Positions 44,772-54,033 of a stretch of DNA of 63,014 nucleotides are shown here, piece after piece. Source of the DNA: Planctomycetota bacterium (GTDB lineage: Bacteria; Planctomycetota; Uabimicrobiia; Uabimicrobiales; Uabimicrobiaceae). Where the stretch lies: assembly GCA_029260735.1 (NCBI GenBank), contig JAJDCR010000102.1, positions 1 through 63,014 of the forward strand, given 5' to 3'. Within the stretch, counting starts at the first letter, position 1. Every line of letters begins with the position of its first letter. A program made the translations under genes and the position numbers. The notes beneath the pieces were generated by a model that made no database searches, was not told where the DNA came from, and was given only the letters and a program-made list of their open reading frames with translations.

Positions 44772-46433
44772 ATGGAAATCGATCTTGTTGCCCTTTTAAA
44801 ATCCCGAGAAGAGCTACTATTATTTACCATCATCGGTTTAGGCTACCTCATAGGAAATATTCGTCTATTTAAAATAGATTTAGGTTCTTCTATTGGAGTA
44901 CTTCTTATCTCGTTGGTTTTTGGTCATTATGGGTTTCAACTATCTAAAATAGTAGGTACTCTGGGGTTTATTTTCTTTATCTACTCAGTAGGTTATCAGG
45001 CAGGGCCACGTTTTTTTGCGAGTTTTCGTGAAGATGGATGGCGTTATGTCCAGATATGTCTTGTTATTGCAACGACCTCTGTACTTCTTGTTTTTGGCAT
45101 AGGATACTTTTTACAGTTTCCTCAAGGATACTCTGCCGGTATTCTTGCAGGAGCTCTTACGAGTACTCCCACTCTTGCTGCAGCTCAAGATGCGGTTACT
45201 AGTGGTCTGATTACTATTACCCCTGGACTTACTCCTGAGGCAGTAAAAGCCAATATTGCTGTTGCTTATGCCATTACTTATATTTTTGGACTTCTCGGGC
45301 TTATATTTACTGTTCAAGTTCTGCCTCGCTTATTTGGTATTAATCTTGAAGAAGAGGCAAAACAATTTGCCAAAAAGAAAGGGTTGGTTGAGGAGGAGGA
45401 TGGAATAAATCTTCCCCAAGTAAGAGTATATTCTTTGGATAACGAAGAAATGGCAGGAAAAACACCACGAGAACTTCGTTTTATTGAAAATACGGGATGC
45501 ATTATTCTTAAAGTGCTACGCCAGAATGAGGAAATAAAGTTAACTTCAGAAACTCAGCTTCTGAAGAAAGACCACATTGCTATTGTGGGACTTCATCAGA
45601 ACCTTCTAAGAACTTCTGAAACGATGGGTAAAGAAATTGATGACCCTGAAGCAAAAACAATACTTACCACAACCAGAGTCCTCATTAATAATTCAGAAGC
45701 TGTAGGGAAAAGCATCAGAGATACCGGAATTAGTGACCTCTATGCATGCATCCCTCTGAGAGCTACACGAGGTGGTATAGAGTTACCAATGGGACAGGAG
45801 CTAATTTTGCAAAAAGGAGATATATTAGAAGTTTGCAGTACCAAAGAATGCCTGGAGAGACTCGTTAAAGCTTTTGGAAGAGCAGAAACAGCCGTGCATG
45901 AAACGGACTTACTCACATTTTCTTTCGGGATATGTGCCGGAATTATTCTTGGAACAAGCACAGTGAAATTAGGAATTCCCATTAGCATTGGTATGGCCGG
46001 AGGGCTTTTAATAGCTGGACTGATTGTCGGTTTTATGCGGACAATACATCCATTTTTTGGAAATGTACCTCATGGAGCCCGTTTTATTTTAAAAGAACTA
46101 GGTATACTGTTTTTTATGGCAAGTGTCGGAATTAATGCCGGAAGTGGACTTCTCAGAGCATTGGAGTCCACAGGGGCTTCCATATTTTTTACTGGAGTAA
46201 TTATCACCTTAGTTCCAATGCTAAGCGGAGTTTTCTATGGGCGATATGTTTTAAAAATGAACCCCGCTATTTTAGCTGGAGCAATTACAGGGGGTCTCAC
46301 GAGCACACCTGCTCTTAGTGTAGTAACTCGGACTGCTAAAAGTAATGTACCTGCTATTGGTTATGCGGGAGCTTATGCTTTTGCCAATATTCTTCTTACA
46401 CTTGTTGGACAGTTGGTTATGTTTTTGTCTTAA
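44772..46433 (+). CDS. AspT/YidE-type transporter with RCK-C domains
   Basis: 553-residue membrane protein of the aspartate:alanine exchanger family. Each half has several helices and the repeated motif GALTSTPTLAAAQDA (first half) and GGLTSTPALSVVTRT (second half). Between them are two soluble TrkA-C/RCK-C domains (about 220-290 and 300-380, for example LDNEEMAGKTPRELRF and GQELILQKGDILEVC), which in this family may sense ions or nucleotides. AspT swaps aspartate for alanine to make a proton motive force; most relatives have unknown substrates. The AGGAAGGAAAT before the ATG is a good ribosome site. Confidence 0.88.
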   Translation: MEIDLVALLKSREELLLFTIIGLGYLIGNIRLFKIDLGSSIGVLLISLVFGHYGFQLSKIVGTLGFIFFIYSVGYQAGPRFFASFREDGWRYVQICLVIATTSVLLVFGIGYFLQFPQGYSAGILAGALTSTPTLAAAQDAVTSGLITITPGLTPEAVKANIAVAYAITYIFGLLGLIFTVQVLPRLFGINLEEEAKQFAKKKGLVEEEDGINLPQVRVYSLDNEEMAGKTPRELRFIENTGCIILKVLRQNEEIKLTSETQLLKKDHIAIVGLHQNLLRTSETMGKEIDDPEAKTILTTTRVLINNSEAVGKSIRDTGISDLYACIPLRATRGGIELPMGQELILQKGDILEVCSTKECLERLVKAFGRAETAVHETDLLTFSFGICAGIILGTSTVKLGIPISIGMAGGLLIAGLIVGFMRTIHPFFGNVPHGARFILKELGILFFMASVGINAGSGLLRALESTGASIFFTGVIITLVPMLSGVFYGRYVLKMNPAILAGAITGGLTSTPALSVVTRTAKSNVPAIGYAGAYAFANILLTLVGQLVMFLS

Positions 46434-46473
46434 CAATTTATTTCCAACAAATATGAAAAACTATGTCGGATAA

Positions 46474-46528
46474 AAAAGCTAGGCGCTTACTTTTCTTGCT
46501 GCATAAGAAAAGTAAGCGCCTAGCTTTT
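46474..46528. terminator. Bidirectional terminator, 24-bp perfect stem
   Basis: Arms 46474-46497 and 46505-46528 pair without mismatch around a 7-nt loop, with A-tract on one side and T-tract on the other. It lies between converging genes and includes the last bases of the macro-domain frame. Confidence 0.85.
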
Positions 46529-46940
46529 AACGCTGTAAGTCGCGAAATTCTTCGGTATACAAAGATTGATGACGCACTTGCGCTTCCAACCATGTTTCAG
46601 GAAACATTTGCTTTCCTAAAAGAACAGCGTCAATAGCTTCTCTTACTTGATGCGCACAGGTCATCGGACCTACACGCCCCACCCCTGTCCCCAAACCAGG
46701 AAAAGCGACGTGCCGAACATGGCTAGAAATAACCTCACCAGAGAGAGAGCCAGAAGCAAACTGCTCTAACTGAACTAAGCGCAAAACAGCCCGAGTAGCA
46801 AGATAAGGATGAACGGTATTCTGCAAAATCATGGGAACTCGCATTGTCGGAGCAGCAATGAGAAAAGGTATTTTCTCGTTCTGAGTTTCAATGATTTCTG
46901 CCGTTCCCACTAATAATTCACCTCCATGTTTTTTTTGAAT
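46527..46940 (-). pseudogene. Macro-domain protein, 5'-truncated
   Basis: A 127-codon frame starts at GTG 46910, but family-like sequence continues upstream: codons 46940-46911 read IQKKHGGELL, joining directly to VGTAEIIETQ, before an in-frame TAG at 46941-46943. The remainder (IAAPTMRVPM, NTVHPYLATRAVLRLV, VAFPGLGTGVGRVGPMTCAHQ) matches a macro-domain (ADP-ribose-binding) subfamily. The N-terminal part with the first ligand loop is missing and is replaced by repeat DNA. GGAGGTG before the GTG could still drive translation of a fragment. Probably not functional. Confidence 0.7.
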
Positions 46941-46984
46941 CTAGGAAACTCTGTTTTGTCCTAAGAGGAGGTAGAATAGTTCTT

Positions 46985-47225
46985 AGGGAAATGTCCCCGG
47001 CCTGCGGCTCAGAGGGGTGTTTGAAAGATTAGTTTTCTTAAAAGTCAGGTTTTAGGAGGCGTAGCGGACAACCACAAGGGCCTTTGCAGGCGGCCCTCGT
47101 AGTTGTCCCTACACACCATCGCAGGAACAAATTCAGATAAATGAAATCGATCAATATACCAGCCAATACAAGCGGTAAATTATTTCCTGTCGTAGATATC
47201 CCTGTAGGGACAACAGCAAGGGCCT
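46985..47225. repeat. Hairpin-forming dispersed repeats, two inverted copies
   Basis: GTAGCGGACAACCACAAGGG (47057 onward) with the complementary CTCGTAGTTGTCCCTAC nearby forms one hairpin. The same unit recurs inverted at about 47210-47265. A third copy is cut by the window end (62996-63014). The repeat directly abuts the truncated macro gene. No coding capacity is evident. Confidence 0.7.
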
Positions 47226-47510
47226 GCCTGCAGGGCCCTTGTGGTTGTCCGCTACGCTTGATAGAATACATCCTTGGGAAATTATTTTTTAGAAAACCAA
47301 ACTATCATACTATAAGAGGTAGAGGAATAAAACCAGCCTCTACCTCTTATATATTCTGACATCCCCTTAACTTTATGGCTTTGGGGCGTTGCCCTGGGCT
47401 GGGTTGTTTCGCTCTTTCAGAGCTGAAGAAAATCAATACAAACTATTGCTAAGAAATGTTTTAAGGAAAAAACCTGCCCCTCTCAGCCGCAGGCAGGATC
47501 AACGTGAATA
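47226..47510. repeat. Dispersed ~280-bp repeat, copy A
   Basis: This stretch, from the TTGTGGTTGTCCGCTACGC edge through the C-rich end, is the reverse complement of 62731-63014 at roughly 90% identity by eye. It contains a 15-bp hairpin (TATAAGAGGTAGAGG near 47311 with its complement near 47337), partly kept with base-pair changes in the other copy. Bases 47436-47500 are also shared with the start of the window. Nothing in it resembles a protein gene. Confidence 0.8.
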
Positions 47511-47547
47511 GCCATGTCCAACCCATGGAAAATAAAGGAGATCTTTT

Positions 47548-48156
47548 ATGAGTACAGATATTTATCTCAGAATGCTACCTAATCTTGTTAATACCAAAGT
47601 TTGTCAAGATATCTACGATGAGTCATTGCCTTTACCTAAGACTTCTCCTGAGTTTTTGGCTAGTTGGCAAATTGAAGATTTGGGATTTTCTCAGCGTTTT
47701 GTTTATTTTGGTCAAGCGAGCATAAAAGCGAACAATACTCCCGAGTATAGGAAAATTCACCTACAAAATTTGGAGTTTTTATCTCTAGCTATTTTGCAAA
47801 TAGAAATGACTACCTTAAAAATGCTTCCGAGCTTGTTTGATTTTTCCAGAGAAGAGCTGTGGAAGGCTTTTGTTCAAGCTAGCTACGACCAACGGGTATT
47901 TTTGAATGAATTTTCTTGGAAGAAAATCGATGAAGAGGTGAGCCAAGAAGAGCTAAAGGTTCTAATTCTCTTGCTAATGTTCAGCCGTATTGATGAATCG
48001 GAGTTAGGGAAAAAACTTCGCCTTCAGGTTTTAGAAGAATCAGAAAGCCTTGCTATGCTCATGAATTATTTAAAAAACTACCGCCAAAGGTGTCCTGATC
48101 TCCACGATTTATCTGAAGTGCTCGAACATATGGTTTCTAAAGTCAAAAATATTTAA
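47548..48156 (+). CDS. Hypothetical protein
   Basis: 202 residues, ATG with AAAGGAG 7 nt upstream, so clearly translated. It is mostly helical, acidic and without signal peptide or membrane segment (MLPNLVNTKVCQDIYDESLP; EELKVLILLLMFSRIDESEL). No domain is recognised. It lies just after the repeat cluster and 104 bp before a PEP-CTERM gene in the same direction. Function unknown. Confidence 0.7.
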   Translation: MSTDIYLRMLPNLVNTKVCQDIYDESLPLPKTSPEFLASWQIEDLGFSQRFVYFGQASIKANNTPEYRKIHLQNLEFLSLAILQIEMTTLKMLPSLFDFSREELWKAFVQASYDQRVFLNEFSWKKIDEEVSQEELKVLILLLMFSRIDESELGKKLRLQVLEESESLAMLMNYLKNYRQRCPDLHDLSEVLEHMVSKVKNI

Positions 48157-48260
48157 AACTAGTTCAACAAGTTAAAAGAAAAACTTGACAAAATGGCTGA
48201 TCTTTACTATTCTAATGATAGTTTTTACAATGAAAACGTACCTATTAGGAGTAAATATCC

Positions 48261-49187
48261 ATGCGTCATTTTCTTTTATTTTTTCTGATCTGTAGTCTTC
48301 TGAGCATGGGAAATGCGACAGTGCTATTCATGACGACTCAAGGCGGAGCACTCCTGGAAATAGATTCTGATACAGGAACTACCTTGGCTAGTAATGTCGC
48401 AGGGATTAACAATAATGCTCGGGGATTGAGTTTTGGAGCAGATGGCCTTTACATAGCTCGAAGCAACGAAGTTCTTGTTCTATCCGATGATAGAGTAACC
48501 CTAAGTTCTTTTGCCAATTTCACTTCGGAAACTCCTCAAGACATGACCTTTGACAGCAATGGTAACCTTTATGTTGTGACCAACCTCAATGTCCACAAGT
48601 TTAATGCCCAAGGTAACTCTCTGCTGACTTTTGCTCATGGGCTATCTTCTGCGACAGGCTCTGGCAATACCAATAAAGGTTGGGGAATTGCGATCAATCC
48701 TCTTAATGGCGAAGTTTTTGTCCAGGGAGGGGGCACTACTTCGGTCAGAAGATTTGATCCGAACACAGGGGCTCAAGTAGGAAGTATCGGAGGATTTTCG
48801 GGTTTTGGAAGTAGTGGGCCAGCTTTTAATGTCAACGGGGCTAATGGAGAATTCTTTTATGCTCTAAACACTATTAGCGGAGTGGATCAAATCCGAGCTT
48901 TTGATCAAGATTTAAATTTCCTACGTTCCTTTTTCCCCAACCATGTAGGAAACCCTATTGATCTAGAAATTGATTTAGCAACCGGCGAGATGTATCTCAT
49001 CAATACTGTAAATGCTGCTGATAAACTAGATGCTAACGGCAATGTTTTATTTTCTTTTGGAACAACTGGACGCGGTGTTGCAGTTAGTCAGACCTTTAAC
49101 GTTTCTGTTGTTCCTGAGCCGGGAAGTTTTTTATTGCTTGTTTTAGGATTTGGTGGATTGTTTGTTTCGCGTAGGCGCAATGCATAA
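48261..49187 (+). CDS. Secreted PEP-CTERM beta-propeller-like protein
   Basis: 308 residues. Signal peptide (about 1-19), then repeating strand units (LSFGADGLYIARSNEVLVLS, MTFDSNGNLYVVTNLNVHKF, WGIAINPLNGEVFVQGGG, IDLEIDLATGEMYLINTV) like an NHL or SMP-30-type propeller. The tail has VVPEPGSFLLLVLGFGGLFV and RRRNA, a textbook PEP-CTERM signal. It would be exported and processed by exosortase to the surface or matrix. AGGAG precedes the ATG. A strong hairpin follows the stop. Confidence 0.85.
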   Translation: MRHFLLFFLICSLLSMGNATVLFMTTQGGALLEIDSDTGTTLASNVAGINNNARGLSFGADGLYIARSNEVLVLSDDRVTLSSFANFTSETPQDMTFDSNGNLYVVTNLNVHKFNAQGNSLLTFAHGLSSATGSGNTNKGWGIAINPLNGEVFVQGGGTTSVRRFDPNTGAQVGSIGGFSGFGSSGPAFNVNGANGEFFYALNTISGVDQIRAFDQDLNFLRSFFPNHVGNPIDLEIDLATGEMYLINTVNAADKLDANGNVLFSFGTTGRGVAVSQTFNVSVVPEPGSFLLLVLGFGGLFVSRRRNA

Positions 49188-49197
49188 ATCTTAGAAT

Positions 49198-49239
49198 AAT
49201 CATTATTGTAGCCTAGTAAACTAGGCTACAATAATGATT
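49198..49239. terminator. Bidirectional terminator, 20-bp perfect stem
   Basis: Arms 49198-49217 and 49220-49239 pair perfectly with a 2-nt spacer. It lies in the 63-bp gap between the converging PEP-CTERM and exporter genes and serves both. Confidence 0.8.
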
Positions 49240-49250
49240 TATTACCTTCC

Positions 49251-51710
49251 CTACAACCTCTCCGGATCTTCCTCAATCACTTGTCCGCCGGACAAACGAA
49301 AAACTCGATGGGCTTTCTTCGCAATGCTCAAGTCATGAGTCACCATTATGAATGTCTTTCCCATTTGCTCATTTAACTCCCAAATAATTTTCTGAATAGC
49401 AAGGGAGTTTTTTTCATCGAGGTTTCCTGTAGGCTCATCGCAAAGGATAATATCAGGGTCATTGATGAGTGCCCGGGCAATAGCCACACGTTGACGCTCT
49501 CCTCCGGAAAGTTGAAGAGGAAAATGATTCATTCGTTCTTCTAATCCTACCATAGTAAGAAGTTCTTTTGCTCTATCAATTTTTTGCTTTTTTTGGCGCG
49601 ACCAACTAGGGTGGATCATAGCGGCTAGATAGACATTTTCTAAGGCTGTAAACTCAGGTAAAAGGTGATAAAGCTGGAAAATGAAGCCAATTTTTTCATT
49701 TCGTACTTTGCATTGACGGCTAGCCGAAAGAGTGTTTAGAGCAATTCCTTCGTGGTAGATATTCCCGTGTTCAGGAGTATCCAGAAGGCCTAGGGTGTGA
49801 AGAAGAGTGCTTTTGCCCGCCCCTGATTTTCCCAAGATAGCAAGAATTTCTCCTCGATGAACTTGGAAATTTAATCCATCTAGAGTACGAAGTTTTTGGG
49901 TTCCCATAGAGTATTCATGAGAAAGACCTTCGACTTTAAAAAATCCCCCTTTTACCTTTTCGGTGAAAGGATTTTTTCCTTTCTTTTTTCCAAAAGAAGT
50001 TAGCCAAAGCCAAATCTGGGCAAAGAGAGTCCGTACACTACCTGCAATATAAAACTCGGAAGAAAGGGCTTTTACTGCATCCATTCGAGCAGCTTTTAAA
50101 GCTGGTATACTACAGGTGAGAAAAGATAAAATGATGGTGGGGATAATGATTGCGAGAAAGGTCTCTGTTTTCAAATCAACCGGAATACTGTCCATATAGA
50201 AAATATCTCGGGGGAAAACTCTAAATCCTGTCCACTCGAAAACAAAATCAGCAATTTCATTGACGTATGCACTGATCAAAAGGCCTAAACCTGATCCCAA
50301 CAAAGCACCACTCAAACTAATAAAAAGACCATTGAGCATAAATATCCCCATGATACCACTACTGGAGGCCCCCATAGCTTTGAGAATGCCAATGTCTTTC
50401 GTTTTTTCTGCGACCATCAAAACCAAAATAATCGTAATCATCACTAAAGCTAGAATAATAACCAAATAGAGCACAAATCCCATCACTGCTCTTTCTAGCT
50501 CAATGGCAGCAAGAAAGGTACGGCGGCGATCCTGCCACTTCTCAATTAAAATTTCTGGTTCATCCGGATCTGGATTAAGAGCTCGACGAAGCTTGGCTTT
50601 AACTTCATTTGCTTGGGTTTTGTCTTTTAGAATAACACAAATTTCACTGACATCTTTAGGAGCAGGCAGAAAATTTAAGACATCGCTACGGCGAACATAG
50701 CATAAATGAGCGTCTATCTCTTGCCAACCCGAGCGCACCGATCCTACAACAATAAATTTCCGGGTTACCGGATTAATCTTCCCATCTTCTCCTCGAGTTC
50801 CTGTGACCAATCCTATTTTACTTCCCCTGCGTAAATCTAGTTGTCGCATTAACTCAAAACCTAAGATAACGGGAGGTAGTTCTGTATTTGTTTTGTAAAG
50901 AAAAGGATCTTCTGGGTCTAAGCTGCTGGGAGTTCTTAAATTTTCCTCAAATAATGACATATATCCATCTGCATCTCTATCCGAAATAGAACGTGACATT
51001 TTATCAAAATGGAGCTGCCACTGTTTTTTCCCTTCTTCTGAAATTTTAGGGGAAGCAACCAAGCTAGAGGGGACATCTTCATCAACAAAAACAACTTTCT
51101 TCTTCTCGTTGACAACAAAAGCGGTATTCCGAATATAGAACCGAATATCTTCCTTGGGCCCATTCTTGGGAGTTCTTTTCTCTATTTCTTCACAAAGAAT
51201 ACGAGTGTGCTGAGTCTTATTTTTTAAATCGACTTCCGGGCTAATTCGAATCACTTTCCAAGACAAATCAACGACAACATTTTTACGAATATTCCATTCT
51301 AAAAGGTCTTGTATCCAGAGCTTACGTACTTTATAGGGAGTGACCATATACTCCTTCAATCGACTTACCTTATATTCTTTTTCGTAATCGATCCCAATAA
51401 CTCGCGCTCCCACGTAGTAACGCCCTGTTCCAATAACAACCACCCCATTTAGATGGGGGGAACAAGCTTGTACTTCAGGAAAAGCCCGGATTTTTTTCTC
51501 TAAAGCTTGGTACTCTTGCTTACTTTTGGTAACACTAACGACTATATCTGAAAGAGATCCTTGCAGGCGAGAGCGAAAATTCTGCTGAAACCCTCCCATC
51601 ACGGAGGTTACAACAATAAGAACCATAACCCCAACGGTTACCCCAATAATAGAAAATACGCTTATGGGACGAGTACGTAAATAGCGCTTGTTAATGAAAT
51701 ACTTGTACAT
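49251..51710 (-). CDS. LolE-like permease fused to LolD-like ATPase
   Basis: 819 residues. The N-terminal 570 residues are an FtsX/LolC-E-type permease: one helix (ISVFSIIGVTVGVMVLIVV), a large extracytoplasmic domain, then three helices (about 400-560). The C-terminal 220 residues are an ABC ATPase with ILGKSGAGKST, LSGGERQRVAIARAL and IILCDEPTGNLD. Lol systems pull lipoproteins from the inner membrane. In MacB the ATPase comes first; here it comes last, and in usual Lol systems it is a separate LolD. A homodimer would give a complete exporter. Confidence 0.85.
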   Translation of the reverse strand: MYKYFINKRYLRTRPISVFSIIGVTVGVMVLIVVTSVMGGFQQNFRSRLQGSLSDIVVSVTKSKQEYQALEKKIRAFPEVQACSPHLNGVVVIGTGRYYVGARVIGIDYEKEYKVSRLKEYMVTPYKVRKLWIQDLLEWNIRKNVVVDLSWKVIRISPEVDLKNKTQHTRILCEEIEKRTPKNGPKEDIRFYIRNTAFVVNEKKKVVFVDEDVPSSLVASPKISEEGKKQWQLHFDKMSRSISDRDADGYMSLFEENLRTPSSLDPEDPFLYKTNTELPPVILGFELMRQLDLRRGSKIGLVTGTRGEDGKINPVTRKFIVVGSVRSGWQEIDAHLCYVRRSDVLNFLPAPKDVSEICVILKDKTQANEVKAKLRRALNPDPDEPEILIEKWQDRRRTFLAAIELERAVMGFVLYLVIILALVMITIILVLMVAEKTKDIGILKAMGASSSGIMGIFMLNGLFISLSGALLGSGLGLLISAYVNEIADFVFEWTGFRVFPRDIFYMDSIPVDLKTETFLAIIIPTIILSFLTCSIPALKAARMDAVKALSSEFYIAGSVRTLFAQIWLWLTSFGKKKGKNPFTEKVKGGFFKVEGLSHEYSMGTQKLRTLDGLNFQVHRGEILAILGKSGAGKSTLLHTLGLLDTPEHGNIYHEGIALNTLSASRQCKVRNEKIGFIFQLYHLLPEFTALENVYLAAMIHPSWSRQKKQKIDRAKELLTMVGLEERMNHFPLQLSGGERQRVAIARALINDPDIILCDEPTGNLDEKNSLAIQKIIWELNEQMGKTFIMVTHDLSIAKKAHRVFRLSGGQVIEEDPERL

Positions 51711-51725
51711 AAAATCTGTTTCTTC

Positions 51726-51935
51726 CTAATCAATGGGGTCATATCCACCTTTACAGAAAGGATTGCAGCGTAAAATACGGTATAGCCCCAAAAAACTTCC
51801 CTTGATGATGCCTTTTTTTTGGAGAGCCTCAATACAATACTGAGAACATGTCGGAGTAAAGCGACAAGAAGGAGGAAAAAGGGGAGAAATGAAAATTTGG
51901 TAAAAACGTATTAGAAAAATAAATACATGTTTCAT
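51726..51935 (-). CDS. yidD: Membrane protein insertion efficiency factor
   Basis: 69 residues. The YidD pattern is complete: IRFYQIFISPLFPPSCRFTP, TCSQYCIEALQKKG and GLYRILRCNPFCKGGYDP. It helps YidC-dependent insertion and usually lies between rnpA and yidC, as here beside rnpA; yidC is not in this window. The gene is 31 bp after rnpA. Confidence 0.95.
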   Translation of the reverse strand: MKHVFIFLIRFYQIFISPLFPPSCRFTPTCSQYCIEALQKKGIIKGSFLGLYRILRCNPFCKGGYDPID

Positions 51936-51966
51936 ATTTTTTCAGTCCGGATTCTGAGCTAACTAT

Positions 51967-52323
51967 CTAATTATCTAGCTTTAATCGCATTAGTAGCTTA
52001 TCAAAATCTCTTTGGAGATCTTGGTAAGAATCGCTCTTTTGATAAATAGACGGGAGAATAACCAAATCTATTCCCATAGAAAAACGCTTAGGATGAGTCC
52101 TAAAGATTTCTCGAATTAGCCGCTTGAAGCGATTTCTCTCATGAGACTTACCAAACTTTCGACTCACTGTGATACCCAATCTCATGCATCCTAAAGAATT
52201 TTCCTGATAGCGTCCTCGCAAATAGTAACCTCGAGCCTTGCCTCCACTTCGGAAAATTTCTTGAAAAATCTTCTCTCCTTTGAGACGGTCAACGCTTGAA
52301 AATTTTTGGTTTGCTTTTTCCAT
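51967..52323 (-). CDS. rnpA: Ribonuclease P protein component
   Basis: 118 residues. The RNR box is clear (ERNRFKRLIREIFR near 60-75), after the F-x-x-I core SVDRLKGEKIFQEIFRSG. The protein helps RNase P RNA mature tRNA 5' ends. It is linked to yidD, the usual order, but the expected rpmH does not precede it; a membrane-anchored hypothetical gene does, 7 bp away. The RNase P RNA was not found in the window. Confidence 0.95.
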   Translation of the reverse strand: MEKANQKFSSVDRLKGEKIFQEIFRSGGKARGYYLRGRYQENSLGCMRLGITVSRKFGKSHERNRFKRLIREIFRTHPKRFSMGIDLVILPSIYQKSDSYQDLQRDFDKLLMRLKLDN

Positions 52324-52330
52324 CTATAGT

Positions 52331-52777
52331 TTACTTGCTTTTGTCATTGTTTTTGAGTGGCTTTGCCAATGGAAAACCAGGTAATCCAACAGGAGGAAGA
52401 ACATTTTTTTGCTTTGTTTCTTGCTTTTGCTGACACCCACTGTCCTCTTTTATTTGGCAAAATACAATAACTTGAGCAGGCTTTTCGCCAAAAGGGTGAT
52501 TTCTCCACATATAGCGCCCAACATCTTTCATCAACTCATCTATAGCTGGTGCTAACATCTTGCGCTTAGGTGCAATACGCATACTATAAACATTTCCATT
52601 TTTCTCGATTTTTTTGGAAATAGCTACCATTTCTAAGTCATGAATTAACTTGAGTTGATCAGAATAAGACGAATACTTGGTCACAGAAGGAGAACTTTGA
52701 AGAGCAAAGAGAGAAAAAAGGAGTAGCGAAAAAATTGCTATTCCTCCAAAAGCAAAGATAACTTTTATGCTTTTCAT
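52331..52777 (-). CDS. Hypothetical single-pass membrane protein
   Basis: 148 residues. One N-terminal helix (about 5-27, VIFAFGGIAIFSLLLFSLFAL) is either a signal anchor or an uncleaved signal. The rest is soluble and contains a cysteine pair (FCQIKEDSGCQQ) and a Pro-rich end. No family is recognised. It lies between the DUF2062 gene and rnpA with gaps of 2 and 7 bp, so it belongs to that operon and replaces rpmH in the usual order. Confidence 0.7.
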   Translation of the reverse strand: MKSIKVIFAFGGIAIFSLLLFSLFALQSSPSVTKYSSYSDQLKLIHDLEMVAISKKIEKNGNVYSMRIAPKRKMLAPAIDELMKDVGRYMWRNHPFGEKPAQVIVFCQIKEDSGCQQKQETKQKNVLPPVGLPGFPLAKPLKNNDKSK

Positions 52778-52779
52778 AA

Positions 52780-54033
52780 TTAAACCATCTTTTCTTCTAA
52801 ATCGCTTTCATTTTCATCGCCGTCATCGCCGTCGTCTTCTTTTCGATTTTTTTTCCTTTTAGGGATATGGTCTTTAGTAAACTGACGAGCACTTTGTTTT
52901 AAACGAGTGCCAGACTCTTTTAGTTTGGCAATTTTTTCACTATTACGAAAACTAATAATGGCTTTTTTTGTGACGGGGTAGCAAGGTATTGTAATGAGGG
53001 TTGCAATAATCAAACTCCCTACCCACATGGGCCAGCCCACTTCTTCTAAACTAATTGCGACCAAACGAGCTAGAGATCCCCAAAGATCATATTCTCTTTT
53101 AACATTACTGACAATAGAAAGATTGTTCTTAGCACCTTGGTTGGCAGCTTTGTAGAAACTTACGTAATCCACAAGAGCATAACCTTTTACTTTACTCGCC
53201 TCCAAAATAACTCGCGAGAAATCTTTGGGGCCTTCTTTGAAATTATCAAAATTACCAAAATTACCAGAATCTTCCTTGGATGTGTCAGAGGAAAGTGCTT
53301 TTACACTACCAGGATATTGGGAACTATAAAAAATGGGAGAGGACTCTTTTTTTATCTTTGCCAAAACTTTTTGTAAATCATATCCATGATAGGAGTAAAC
53401 AACTATCTTATCGCGAACCTTGCCTAAGAGATAAAGAATCTTTTCTTGATCTTCAATTAACCACAAAGAAGATGATTTGCGCTTAAGTCTGGCCGTTATG
53501 GGAAGGTCGTAGCCTTCTTTCGCAACTATTTCACTTAAGTCCAGTTGCTGCCCCATAATCTTTTGCTCTCCGCCTTCACCAAAAGTGTTATTTTCCAGTT
53601 GATCTTGGAGTTCTTTACGTAAAGTTATTACGTATTCTCCTTGAGCAGAGTAAGCTTTCTCTGGTTCTGTTGCGACAATACAATAGTCATTGGTAATCTG
53701 CTGTCTAAAATTTTCCCAAGAAGTGGCCTCTTGATCCAGGATCACTAGTCCTAGAAGGTAGTATCCATAGTACATAGGAACAAAAGTAATTGGATTAGAA
53801 ATCCAACACATAGCTAAAGCTATCGGAAGATTTGCCCGAAAAATAGTGCAAATAATCAGAGCCATTGTCATCTGTAGACCAACGGTGGGAGTAAACGCAA
53901 TCCAAACTCCAATCGCTAGTCCTAGAGCAATGGAGTGAGGAGACCCTTTCAGGCTAAAAATGGGTCGTATCAGTTTTTCATAGCAGGTTTTGACTATGGG
54001 AGATATCGTTTTCTGGTATAGATATTTGATCAT
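52780..54033 (-). CDS. DUF2062 membrane protein
   Basis: 417 residues. The DUF2062 core is clear near the N-terminus: GSPHSIALGLAIGVWIAFTP, RANLPIALAMCWISNPITF, then a YYGYYLLG helix. A long soluble middle (about 120-305, predicted outside or in the cytoplasm) and a second membrane helix near 335-355 follow, ending in a charged, lysine-rich tail with an acidic end (DDGDDGDENESDLEEK). The role of DUF2062 proteins is unclear; they are membrane proteins sometimes near lipid or glycan enzymes. It heads the operon with the hypothetical protein, rnpA, yidD and the Lol fusion. Confidence 0.8.
   Translation of the reverse strand: MIKYLYQKTISPIVKTCYEKLIRPIFSLKGSPHSIALGLAIGVWIAFTPTVGLQMTMALIICTIFRANLPIALAMCWISNPITFVPMYYGYYLLGLVILDQEATSWENFRQQITNDYCIVATEPEKAYSAQGEYVITLRKELQDQLENNTFGEGGEQKIMGQQLDLSEIVAKEGYDLPITARLKRKSSSLWLIEDQEKILYLLGKVRDKIVVYSYHGYDLQKVLAKIKKESSPIFYSSQYPGSVKALSSDTSKEDSGNFGNFDNFKEGPKDFSRVILEASKVKGYALVDYVSFYKAANQGAKNNLSIVSNVKREYDLWGSLARLVAISLEEVGWPMWVGSLIIATLITIPCYPVTKKAIISFRNSEKIAKLKESGTRLKQSARQFTKDHIPKRKKNRKEDDGDDGDENESDLEEKMV

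Noticed and set aside
47141..47359. 72-codon plus-strand frame in the repeat cluster
   Set aside because: It lies across hairpin repeats, is interrupted by changes in the other copy, and has no family resemblance.
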